From Gymnopus androsaceus JB14 (Eukaryota; Basidiomycota; Agaricomycetes; Agaricales; Omphalotaceae): 64,000 nt of DNA. The stretch covers positions 124,001 to 188,000 of the forward strand of contig ML769425.1 in NCBI GenBank assembly GCA_009733575.1, read 5' to 3'. Positions 1-10,034 of this stretch are shown piece by piece. Each line of letters opens with the position of its first letter. Within the stretch, counting starts at the first letter, position 1. The notes below the pieces were generated by a model. It was not told the DNA's origin and made no database searches. It saw nothing but the letters and a program-made list of their open reading frames with translations. The position numbers were made by a program, and so were the translations under genes.

Positions 1-650
1 AGCGAAAAACCCGCCGCTGCAGAAGAATCATCTTCGAAAGAGGCTACGGAGAGCGGAGCTTCCGCTGAAGAAGGAGAGGCTGAGGAAGAACCTGCAGCCG
101 AGGAAGAGGAAGAGGAAGAGGAGGAGCCTGAAGATGTACGTTCTTCGTTTTCAACTTTTTCTTTTCGCTTTCTGACTTGCTATCCATTGCCTAGGCCCAC
201 CCAACCATCCGCGCTGACTGTCAATCGTCCTCCAAATGCGCTCCCCTCGCCAAACATTTTGAACACTGCCAGGAAAAAGTGAATGCTGGAGAAGGGTTTA
301 AGGGAGAAGATTGCGTCGAGGAAATGTACGTTGTCTGTCTGGCTTTTTGTCACTGCTAACTGTTCCGACTTTTGTAGGTGTACGTCTAATACTCGTCTTT
401 TTGGGCTTCATGGAGCTAAAATTTGAACGTAATTCTCTCCTGGTCGTTTCAAATACGTGGTGCAACTCGTACCTTGAATCTACAGTCCAGTACGTCTATT
501 TTTTTTCTGCTCTGTCCTTATATTGACTGTCATACGTCCTTTTTCTGTCTGTGCGCCTCCGTCTGGTGCCTCCCTACTCATCAAATCAACAGTATGATGC
601 ATTGCGTCGATGACTGTGCTGCTCCCAAGCTTTTCGCCAAGCTACGATAG
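1..650 (+). CDS. QCR6: Cytochrome bc1 complex subunit 6 (hinge protein), 5'-partial
   Basis: Small acidic subunit of mitochondrial complex III that assists the cytochrome c1-cytochrome c contact at the inner membrane. Exon 1 (1-135, cut by the window edge) encodes a Glu-rich tail. Exon 2 (195-325) carries the paired cysteines of the hinge fold (ADCQ...SKC, FEHCQEKV, EDCVEE). The last exon (593-650) ends HCVDDCAAPKLFAKLR, typical of the family C-terminus. Exon 2 stops after two bases of a codon and the last exon starts one base before an ATG, so six bases are missing. A 2-nt exon (378-379, GT) and a 4-nt exon (486-489, TCCA), each flanked by AG and GTACGT, supply exactly these and give the family motif E-E-M-F-H-M-M-H-C. 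Introns would be 59, 52, 106 and 103 nt. Family identity is certain; the micro-exons are inferred. Confidence 0.9.
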
Positions 651-1572
651 ACGGTAAAACTTAGGGTGGGTTAGTTGATTCCCAATGGATGGTAAGCTAG
701 TTCACTATCCGTTACATCTATCCTATGCGAACGCCGAGACGACTTGCTTTTTTAATAGGTTAAATGGTGGAATCGAACTTCGAAGAACATGTAGAATAAG
801 GAGCAGAATGAACGAATCCCTGTCCTTGGCTTACTACCGATTCTCGAGTTCCTTCTCCATCACAATGCCAATGCACATTGCAGATTGCGGGACATCTTTT
901 TGACCAATGCCTACGAAACTCTCCAAGCTTCTGAGAAAGCAATTTTTTTTGGATTCAAACAATCCGACTACCATCTTATGCCGCCATTTTAGTAAGCCTT
1001 CTGCAGTTAGCTGTCGCAGTGGCGAAATAAAAGCGCTTCTGCTTGTACGGTTGACATCAGTCGGGCTCTCTAATACCATCGGAATGAGTAGTGACTATCA
1101 TGATGATCATCCATACTCGATGCATATGATGTTCTACTGCAGTTCGAAATCCGCGGTGCGACTGCTTCAAGGTATAGAAGTATCTGATCTCGGAGGATGC
1201 AGGGTAAGTAGTATCGCAGACAAGAATCCTACAGAAAAATGTCGGTCCATTATTACCTTTCTAGCAATTAGCTGACCTTTAGACTTCAAGTCTATTATCT
1301 TCAAAGACGGTGTAGACTACATCCCATGTCGTATTCAAGTCTGTCAGGGAGATCACGTCGACGCTGTCTGACTGTAAGGACCACGGACTCACGTTATGAT
1401 ACCGTTGGGTACTGACCTCCTCAAACGTTCTTGGCGCAGTGCAGCCCGCATAGCAATTCAAGAAAATCTTCGTGCGCTATTAAATATCATTTTGAGTGCA
1501 TTCGGGTAGTCAAGAGCCTGCGGTTTTGGCGAGCACGTCTTCATTCTGATCCGCTCATTGTTATATAGGCAA
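651..1572. other. Intergenic, no gene recognised
   Basis: No family was recognised. One frame (about 786-977, plus strand) reads uninterrupted through a leucine-rich stretch (VLGLLPILEFLLHH, then LRDIFLTNAYETLQ) that looks more protein-like than the overlapping 122-residue ORF. It may be an old exon. No function is proposed. Confidence 0.4.
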
Positions 1573-2145
1573 ATTACACAAACAATCTCAGCATTCGTCG
1601 AACTCGTCGTAAAGCTCAACGAGCCATTCCTTCCGACCCTTCTCTAGGCGCTGTACGACTGGATGTTTGCAGGAGAAAATAATGGTAAGTCTGTTCATTC
1701 ATTCGTTGTGCCTTTGCTGTTTATGACTTGTTTACGCAGATGTACATATGAATGATTATAATGCTTTTCTGTGCATGTTTTGATCGATCGCTCATTCGTT
1801 CACCTCTCTGATGAACCGATATGTTGTTGTCCCTCTTGTGGTATACTCAACGCTTCGGCAATAATCTCGAAATGGCTAAATTCTCCTGACTGCTAGTGTC
1901 ATGCGTAGACACCGTCACAGACGATATCATTCTCAACTAGACATCCTCATGCATACACGCGCCGGAGACGTCAAAACGAACTGTCTGCTTCGATGAGTGC
2001 GGAGACGATGTGGAGAGCGTGTGGGGTAAATTTTTAGGATTCGTAACAGAGAAAACGATCTTCATCGCGGAATATCGCGCAGAAGAGAATGATCATGATA
2101 TGGTGACGAGAGTCGTTAGATTGAAAGAGGTGATGCGGGGAGTAT
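1573..2145 (+). pseudogene. UTP10 / HEATR1-like remnant (U3 snoRNP subunit, C-terminal part)
   Basis: Recognisable scraps of the C-terminus of UTP10, a large HEAT-repeat protein of the small-subunit processome. At 1580-1640 the plus frame reads ISAFVELVVKLNEPFLPTLL, then a stop, then ALYDWMFAGEN, followed by a GTAAGT donor. At about 1942-2140 come scattered bits such as RAGDVKT, then GKFLGFVTEKTIFIAEY and LKEVMRGV, close to the terminal GKLxGFVxETxxFIAE...LKDAV region of the family as I know it. The in-frame stop, lost central sequence and frame changes show that it is dead. It lies just downstream of QCR6 in the same orientation. The identification rests on motif memory. Confidence 0.6.
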
Positions 2146-2426
2146 TAACGGGTTGCAAGGGATATAGAACTATTATACAACTAATGAAGCATATCTTACT
2201 CTTCCGCATTCAATGGTACTCAGTGTGCAAATAACTCGAGATCACTAGACCCTAAACCCTCCGGGCCCAGCGACTTTAGAGAACCTTGATATGACGTCGT
2301 ATTCATGAGTAGGGCAGCCCTTGCCAGTTATCCTCGTTGTACGCATCGGTAATCACTCTCTTCCAAGCTGTGAAACCGTCCTTCTGGCGGTCCCGGATTT
2401 CCTGAAATCTACTTGAAGTTAACGCT

Positions 2427-5310
2427 GGTTAAAGGGGCCTCTATGGCGATCGATATACTAAATCATAGGAGCTTAATTTCGCAAACCGCGCATAATTATC
2501 CCGTAGACTGCGTACAATTAAAACTGTGTTCTTCATATGCAGGGCTGTCCTATACTTAGTATCACGGCGCGAGACAATGCCTAACCCATTGAGAGGTTCT
2601 GGCGGGCCCTGGGTTGTTCATTCGCCCAGAAGGCAGCCGTGGGGTGATAGGCTCGTCATTGTACATTGGAACGATGGGTCTAAGCTCCAACTAGGCAATG
2701 AATTAAACGACCTATCATCCTGACCCGTCCCCTAGCAGAGGCTGTCAGCTCTGGACACGGGCCACCTAGGGTGAAAGCAGACATAGAACACGAAATAAGT
2801 AAGTCTAAAAATATCATCAGAGTTTGAACAGATACTGACAAAATTTTTTTGACATTCCTGATATCGTTTGCAATAGTTCTTTTTTCCTGTGGATTAGCCT
2901 ATGCAAGTATAAGTAATATTGAACGTTTAACGATTTCGCAATGCGAGTATGCGAGGCCTGTCCTTCTGCATCATCGGACTTGCTTGATGAACCTACTTGC
3001 TTGATGAACCTTCACAATCGATTCCAAGTATATACTTGATCTGAACCATTGAATTGGGTCGCTAAGACTAGCTTTGACCGGCACAATTCGGGTAAAGCCA
3101 AGTCCAAATCAAGAAGGACTCACGTGCTAAGAACCTACTTAAGTCGGTATCATATTCTTTCTTTCTTTTCTACCATCACTATCGCAGCGCAGTACTCAAG
3201 TAAGGATCAGAAGATAGTCTCGCTCACTGCAATTTCTTACGAACCATCTCTCTTTGTTCTCTTAGGCCGTCCACTCAAGTCGCGTTCTCTACATAGACTT
3301 CGTGAGCTTCCTAGTCGCGCATTAGCCATTGCCGTTGTCCATAAAATTTACTTTTATCATTTTAGCGCGTCAATATTCTGTCCTTGCAATCGCCCTGAGC
3401 TTCCAAGTCGCGCACTGTCGTTGCTAGCGTCCATTTCCAACTCTTCGTCCGTAAGTCTCCAGTCGTCAAAGTGGCTCGCCTTTACTCATTTGACCATTTC
3501 GAATCAACAGCCCTCTCTTTCATAAGGTAAGTCTCGAAGTATCTAGTAGTGTATATTTCCTCTACTGACGCTTTCGATGCTTTATATAGGATGCCCACGA
3601 AATACGTCAAATCCATAACCAGCAATGCAGATTTGAAGGCGGCCATGCTCCAGTCTCTCCAACGCAGCATACAACATCATCCGCCGCCATTATCACTTGT
3701 AACCCGAGGACATTACTAAGCTCCGAAGCTTGAAGAGCGTCATTCAGGAATCGGAGGCGAAGGGCTATGCTATCATCGAGGATCACGTAGAGGCATTTCT
3801 GCTGGAGTTGGGCGTATCAAGAAAGACGTCGACTGTCTTTTACTCTTTTATGAGGTGAGCCTTGCAACAAGCCTGATTAACCCTCCACTGCTGATATAAT
3901 CGGTTTTCAGCTTAGTGTCGCAGCTGTCAAGGACAGTATTCCTCTAATAATTGGACGCAGAGCAGCGGACGACGGCTTAGTGCTGTCAATCAATATCATA
4001 AAAGCGCGAGCTCGCTCCTTCGTTGTTCTACTAGGAAGAGGCGAGTACGACAGCACGGTCATCCGTCAATTGTTCAATACGTACCTCGACGAATTCTCTC
4101 ACCTCTTGCAACGGTGGTATGTTTAATTCCCGCACTTGTTTCTTTTCAGTGCTGATCAACCAAGTAGGGACTTCCTTCCCTCGGACGATGAGCACTCCCC
4201 AGAATCGGTAAATACACCCTCGCTACAACTTCGCTACAACTATTTCTCAACCAATCTCTTAGGTTCGGAGGAAAATGGAGAGTTTCAAGATTCTAGCTTT
4301 TGAACGTAAGGAGGTGGATCCCCCATTAGTATGTGGTTTTTTGCATTATCGTTGGATGGCGTTCTAAATCGGAGCATCCATGACAGAGACGGAGCAAGCG
4401 GCTCTCTTGTAAAGTGGCAGCCTCTGAAGAAACGGCTTTGGCGATGGTAGACCTTATCATTCTGTTGTTTTGTCGGCTTCTTATCTCCGTTGATTTTCTA
4501 GGTGAGCAAGGCGAGGCTTTCCCTCTCAGGACCAGCTACTCCGCTCAAGGTACGATTCGCCCTTGTCACTGGATTACCCTCTCACCTGCATCATCAGCGG
4601 AATCGTAAGGTTGCTTTCGAACATGCGGCGGAGAAACCAGAAGAGGTCCAGATTGCGAAGGTAAGTTTTACTGTATTGTTGGACGTCGAATTTAATTATC
4701 TGACTTCATCAATTGCTAGAAGCGGAAATTCTTGAGGCCACATTTGAAGGAGAACACGAGCGCGTCCATCGTTGGTCCAGTCAAGGTCAGTTGTAAACGT
4801 TTCCTCGACCGTCCTTTTAACCTTGAGCTACTTTCACAGCCTGGCGCAAAGACCAGACGAACGTTCGGGGTTGGAGGTATGTTCAATCCTACGAGTACGA
4901 TGTCTTTTTCTCATTTTTTCAGCCGTCATGCGCACGGTGACCAGTCGTTCTATGCAAGGAAAGAAGACGACCGTAGCATAACACTAGTGTTATGTATGTC
5001 CGAATTCTGTGATTCATGTTCGTCTCTCTTCTCATCTTTGTGGTTTTAGCTCCTTCACGACTTCACAAGAGATATATGTACGCGCTCGGATTGATTAACT
5101 CCGCTGGTCGGAGCGTAGACGGACTCGAGGAAAGACTGATTTTTTCCCTTTTCAATCGATTTGTATCCCGACAAAGTCATGTAGCGTGAACGATAGTTCT
5201 GGGCATTCTGTACATGTAGCTATACCACCACATCAAATTCTATTTTCTTACGACCACCATGGATAGAAGTCATGAAAGATATGGTTCCAGATTGAGGCTA
5301 TGTGTAGAAT
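2427..5310 (+). repeat. Segmental duplication, copy A (gene X unit)
   Basis: Matches copy C (21640-24880) in reverse orientation from the 5' flank (about 2427 against 24880) through gene X and its 3' spacer. Shared landmarks include the block at 2560-2770 against 24560-24750 and the AT-rich spacer at 5150-5290 against 22000-22140. Many substitutions and small indels show the duplication is not recent. Copy B at 9040-10030 is a shorter direct repeat of the 3' half. Confidence 0.85.
3591..4981 (+). pseudogene. Gene X, frameshifted copy A
   Basis: Same exon-intron layout as the intact copy at 22232-23829: the start at 3591, the RRSKRLSCK exon near 4392-4448, the RNRKVAFE exon near 4600 and the end near 4979 all line up. 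In the first exon the stretch around 3695-3715 has a net two-base difference from copy C, which shifts the frame into an early TAA. Splice sites remain mostly canonical, so decay is modest. It could be expressed as a truncated or non-coding transcript. Confidence 0.7.
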
Positions 5311-5879
5311 TATTCGCGGTTCTCTAGCTTTCTGTATTTCTCATCAAGTGACGGAACACCTGGGACCTAGTGGTCTTATCAGTTTCCGATAAGTAGATGC
5401 TAGGATTCCACCTATGTATGGTGTAGTTGCGACTGACAGACTCCGAGGTGTTCCCTTTAACCAGCCCTAGCTCCGGTAGAGTTATAAAATTAAGTATCTT
5501 AGTATCATCTCGTACGCAGTGATACGGGTGCAAAGCAGTTAAGTACATAGTCCTACAGTCATTTCGCGGTGCCATTGGCACTTCTGAGCAAGATATTACC
5601 TGCTATTTCAATGCCGAATGCCCTTTGAGTGTGCCTCATGAATTTTGTCGCGGGTAGAATTGAACACAGAGTCAAATCATAAGAGATTAGATATCATTAG
5701 AAGATGCGAAAATCAGACATTGTAACAGATTGTAACTTGATTCCCAGCGTAAGTTCCGATAGGGAGCTTGCAATAGACTATAAGTTCAGTGCTACAAGTC
5801 GGCGCAGTTTTATGAGCGTTGAGAGGCTAGAGGTGATTGAATTGAATAACAGAGAAGAAAGGGCGGCTATATGAGTCAG

Positions 5880-6228
5880 ATTTGAGTCAGATCATATGAC
5901 CTCTACGAAACTTGGACCACTATCATTCGAATCGCCATGCCGCAACAACCTTCTCTGCACACTCTTCCCGCCTGACTCGGACTTTATGGTCGTCCCGTAT
6001 TATATGCCGGCACCAAACGCTGGGCGGCGGATTTCATCTTTATGCTTGAGGTTCAACTGGAGCGTCAGGCTGTATTCGTCTTGGAGATCAGACCTTCGTC
6101 TAGTCTTCAGCTGATATTGGCGCGGCAGGAAGCTGACGACTTGATCAGGCGACGCCTAGCGGATCTGGTATCTGCTGGTGCGCTGCTCGTAACCTGAGCT
6201 GATCAAATACAAATACTGACCGTAATCA
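5880..6228 (+). pseudogene. Fragment of multi-copy ADF...EIK protein, copy 1
   Basis: Matches the larger copy at 20702-21310. It keeps the leader block (5880-5925), then CTLFP-DSDFMVVPYYMPAPNAG, but has an internal deletion after the start codon and a one-base loss in a G run near 6022 that breaks the frame before the candidate catalytic motif. Homology ends abruptly at 6228, inside what is the intron in the other copy. An upstream block at about 5730-5860 also matches 18440-18560. Confidence 0.7.
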
Positions 6229-9039
6229 TTTATACTAGTTACCACTACTGAAACAAACACGATGTTATTACACCCAGCAACTACTAGTCTCAATACTAGG
6301 CTTGGTAGCAGCCAAGACAAAAAAAAGCAACTGCGGGGCCCAGCCTTCATATATCCAGCTTTGGCCGACCAAATATAGATCTCTGATAAGTATATCCGAA
6401 AAATTTCAGGAAAAAAAATATGATCAAACCCCTCGTAAATTATCCGCAAAACTGGTACCAATAACATCAGCACGTAAATACATGAAAGTGTTGGATTTGA
6501 TTTTGCCGAGTGCCGTTGCTCGCCACGGCTTCCAATTGGAAATAAGTAATTACTGTATATAAGCCCGCCTGTAGTACATCGATCCCCCATCTGTTTGCCT
6601 CCCGACTCCCACTACGAGGCTCAAACGGAATATATCGTTTGACTCCCCCTTTTCTCGAGTGATGGCGTACCTGTGTATCCCAACAGAAAGGCTATGTACA
6701 TATCACCTATTGTTTCGTGGACACTATGTAGCTTTCAGTATGTTGATATCTGCCCAGCCCTTGTGGAATTCATAAGTCTGCATTTTCTTGATCTTTAATG
6801 TTGAAAGAGCGACCTTGTCTACAATAATGCATTGGGTGATCAAATGGTATTTACCATCATGATAAATTGTTGTTTCAGCTTCATTGTTTGCTTTCTTCCC
6901 TGCAGAGTATATGCCAGAAAAAGTAGAATGACTCAGGGAAGGTAAAAATTTACCAGGGGTATAGAGTAGCCCCAGACCATAGGACCAGTGCTTTGCTGAG
7001 CATTTCCGACGACTACGTATTTATCCGACGGATGGATGGAGGGTATAGGCTCGGTTTAGTTATGACCAATTGACTCCCATCATAGTGATCTCTTGCATCC
7101 CCTCTTAATAGCTATGTATTATATCAGCTTTCTCAGATGAAAACCCCTTGGTTTTCATTCAACAAAGCTCGGAATAATAACTAATAATAGACGGAGGAGT
7201 ATATGTGACTGCCGAATCCCCTTGCGGTAGCGCGGTAAACTGTCAGTTGTTCGGAAAGCTGGCGTGTACATGTTCTGAACATTTGAGCTGACCAGCATTT
7301 AATTGCCATACAACAGCGCACAACGCTCGATTGGAATCACAGACATTAGTCGAAGGAGCGAAACAAGCGGAGAAGCTTTCTAGATCCATGCTCCCGTTCG
7401 GCGTCTCTGCGTTTGGTTGAAGTACTTAGTTCAAGTGAAGTTCATGAAAGCTGCTCTATCCAATATATTCGGCCCTTTGAACAAAAAATCAACCTTAGCT
7501 CTAGGTATGGGCCAAGTATATGTATAAGAGTCTGTGTTATAAAAGCGGGAAGAATCTTGGTTATTTCTCAAAGCTGGTGCTTTCCTCCCTCTTCTCGTGT
7601 ACTACTAGGCACACTCAGTGAACTACATGCTGATTATATGTTTCCATTAAAAACAGGTAGCTGCTCATCGCTGAAACAAGCTGACAATAGACCCGGCCCC
7701 CAAAATAGCACTTCCCATTATTTCCCCTCTCAGACTGGCACCCTTCGATATAAAACGGCGCACTTGAATACAGAGGTACAGTACCTAGGATGTCCAGCCC
7801 TAACCTCCTTTTGATCACTACTAGTACTACTGAGCGAGTCCAGCATCACACTCTGCCAACGGTCTCCGAGAAGGTAGATTCCAATGGTCGAGCTTTGAAG
7901 GAAGCTTCAGCACGCATGACGGGAGCTGGATATAGCAAGTTGCTATACCCAGCTCTGGTCATGCGTTCTTTAGTTTGCTTAGACTCTAATCATCCACCGT
8001 GTAGGGCTCTTTACTGTACGTACGGTATACGGTATTTATTTATTTTCATGTTAAGTACGTCCAATTTTTGGACTATGGGTATACGCGTAAGTATACAGAC
8101 CATTTCGGAATTTCATTGGTTACATAATTTATTTTATGTTTTGATTGGAAATCAAGAAATATGTTTACAAAAGTCTAATCAACGAGGTAAGAGAACCTAG
8201 CTTCTCATTGCACTCTCTACTCACCGACGGTCAGTGTACGCTCCGCGCGCCTCAAACCCAGGTCTCCTTTCCGTCGGTGAAGCCCTAGTCAGTCAGGTAC
8301 GCTCCGCGCGCTTGCAGGTCGCCTGCCCTTTTCTGACTCAGGTGCTCGGCTCTGCTCTTCTGTCTTACATTCTCTTGCTTTCGTATGATATTTATTGTGT
8401 AGAGAGTTCGGGTGTCAGCACCCTTTCTGACTTGTCGAACTCTCAGGTGTGTACTAGTACTTACGGTTTTCTTATCTTTCTGACCCGTCAAACTCTCAGC
8501 GTTGTTTCGTATTTCACGTTACCCGCCCTCCCGTTCCCTCTTCATCATTCCAATAATCTACTTGTACTTTACACTTCGTTTCAGGGCTGCACCTGTGTCC
8601 TCCCAAATCTCGTGCGATGAGCAGCGACGAAAACGACGCCTTCGTTGATTAGATGAATAAGTATACAAAGCATGTCACATGCTGCATATATTCACATTTG
8701 GGGGATGTGATTGTGACATAGTGTGACACAGATTTTGGGACACAAAATCTTCCTTATTGAGCTGTAAACAGCGCTCCCAACACTTCCCGAGTTATGTACG
8801 TTTAAGCTGCCAGTTCGGGACCAATACGACTGGATATGTAGTACAAAGGCCCGGGTGCTACGGTGGTGTATGGAGTTGGCAGGGATTTGTGTACTTCTGA
8901 GGTTGTAACATTTTGACAAGTTGTCATATTAAGCCATTTAATGGAAAGGGTTGCTGCAAAGTCGGGTAGTATTCTCAGGTATTCCGCCGTCGCGATTACT
9001 CTAGAAGCATGGTCATTTGAATTGACCAGCATTCAATAG
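6229..9039. other. Gene-poor stretch with diverged repeats
   Basis: No supported gene. Several ORFs of 60-144 codons occur, but none has domain-like sequence or splice-linked neighbours. About 7285-7420 is a diverged repeat of 9010-9165, the left edge of copy B, so this block was also duplicated. A near-perfect palindrome lies at 7913-7965. Around 8230-8310 a short motif (GTACGCTCCGCGCGC) occurs twice. Confidence 0.5.
7913..7965. repeat. Near-perfect palindrome, 26-bp arms
   Basis: Arms 7913-7938 and 7940-7965 are reverse complements with three mismatches and a single central base. It could extrude as a cruciform or be transcribed as a hairpin. No terminator context or neighbouring gene explains it. 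Confidence 0.75.
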
Positions 9040-10030
9040 AAAGAGTCGCCGCACGATGCGTCGATTGGAAGCTTACGTAGACATTAACAAAGTCGAGGGA
9101 CCGGAACAAAAGGAAGAAGCTTTAGATCCATTTGGTGCTAATTCGGCGTCTCTGCGTCTCTGCGAAGTTCAAGAATCAAGGTCCAACAAAGACGCAGCAA
9201 GCCAGAGAAAGCCTCTGCTGCAAGATTGAAGCCTCTGAAGAAACGGCTTGCGAGATGGTAGACCTTATCATGCTGTGTTTTGTCGGATTCTCATCTCCGT
9301 TAATTCTCCAGGTGTATGATTTGCCATTGTCATTGGATTATATATATATACCTCAGCGGAATCGCTGTTTTCGAAGACGCTGAAGAGAAACTTCCTGGAG
9401 AGGTCCAGACGACGAAGATAAGTTTTACTCTATTGTTGGACGTCGAATTTAATTATCTGATCTTATTCCTCATCCATCGCTAGAAGAGGAGAGCCAGGCC
9501 AGCCTTATTAAGGCCCAAGTTAGAGGAGAACACGAGTGCGTCCATCGTTGGTCCATTCAAGGTGAGTTGTGAACGTCACCTCGACCGTTTCTTTGATCTT
9601 GAGCTACTTCCACAAAGACCAGACCAACATTCGGGGTTCGAGGTATGTCCAATCCTACGACTATGATGACGAGCGTACTAGGTGGACTCGAGGAAAGATT
9701 TATTTATTTATGTTCCATATCGATTTGTATCCCTGAAAAGTTATGTAGCGTGAACGATAGTTCTGGGAATTCTGTACATGTAGCTATACCATCGCATAAA
9801 ATTTTATTCCCAGGTCCACTGGTTTTGGATAAGTACACTAAATTCTACCCATCATTGTCTTGGGGTTCAACTGCGACTTTAGGCCAGACTCCGAGACGTT
9901 GCCTTTTAACCAGCTCTAGCTTCCGTAGAAGGGAAGAAACATGTTACCTTAGTATATATAGCCTCGTACGCAGCAGTTAAGCACTCTATATAGTCCTACA
10001 GTTATTCGCAGTGCCATTGGCACTTCTGAG
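9040..10030 (+). repeat. Segmental duplication, copy B (3' part of gene X plus spacer)
   Basis: Direct repeat of copy A. The gene X remnant (9210-9660) is followed by the shared spacer (9690-9830 against 5120-5260) and a shared block just before the repeat-protein gene stop (10005-10030 against 5570-5595). It holds gene X exons 5-9 in diverged form without the start or the last exon, so it is a dead fragment. It lies tail-to-tail with the gene at 10035-12850. Confidence 0.8.
9210..9660 (+). pseudogene. Gene X, truncated copy B
   Basis: Begins in a diverged version of the RRSKRLSCK exon and continues through the exons corresponding to 22350-23040 of the intact copy. Recognisable pieces include the EETACEMV junction and the lysine-rich exon near 9480-9560. 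There is no start exon. One exon-intron boundary region contains a short TA expansion (about 9340). Not expected to make protein. Confidence 0.65.
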
Positions 10031-10034
10031 CACG

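Noticed and set aside
907..1275. 122-codon plus-strand ORF
   Set aside because: Composition is random-like, and a different frame in the same region has the more protein-like sequence; no splice partners.
3049..3525. 158-codon ORF upstream of gene X copy A
   Set aside because: Aligns with the non-coding 5' flank of copy C, where the frame is not kept.
6156..6590. 144-codon minus-strand ORF
   Set aside because: Overlaps the end of the ADF...EIK fragment, no domain, not conserved at 21000-21100.
7413..8620. Three overlapping 128-136-codon ORFs
   Set aside because: Low-information sequence, no recognised motif, no supporting introns; chance ORFs in a gene-poor stretch.
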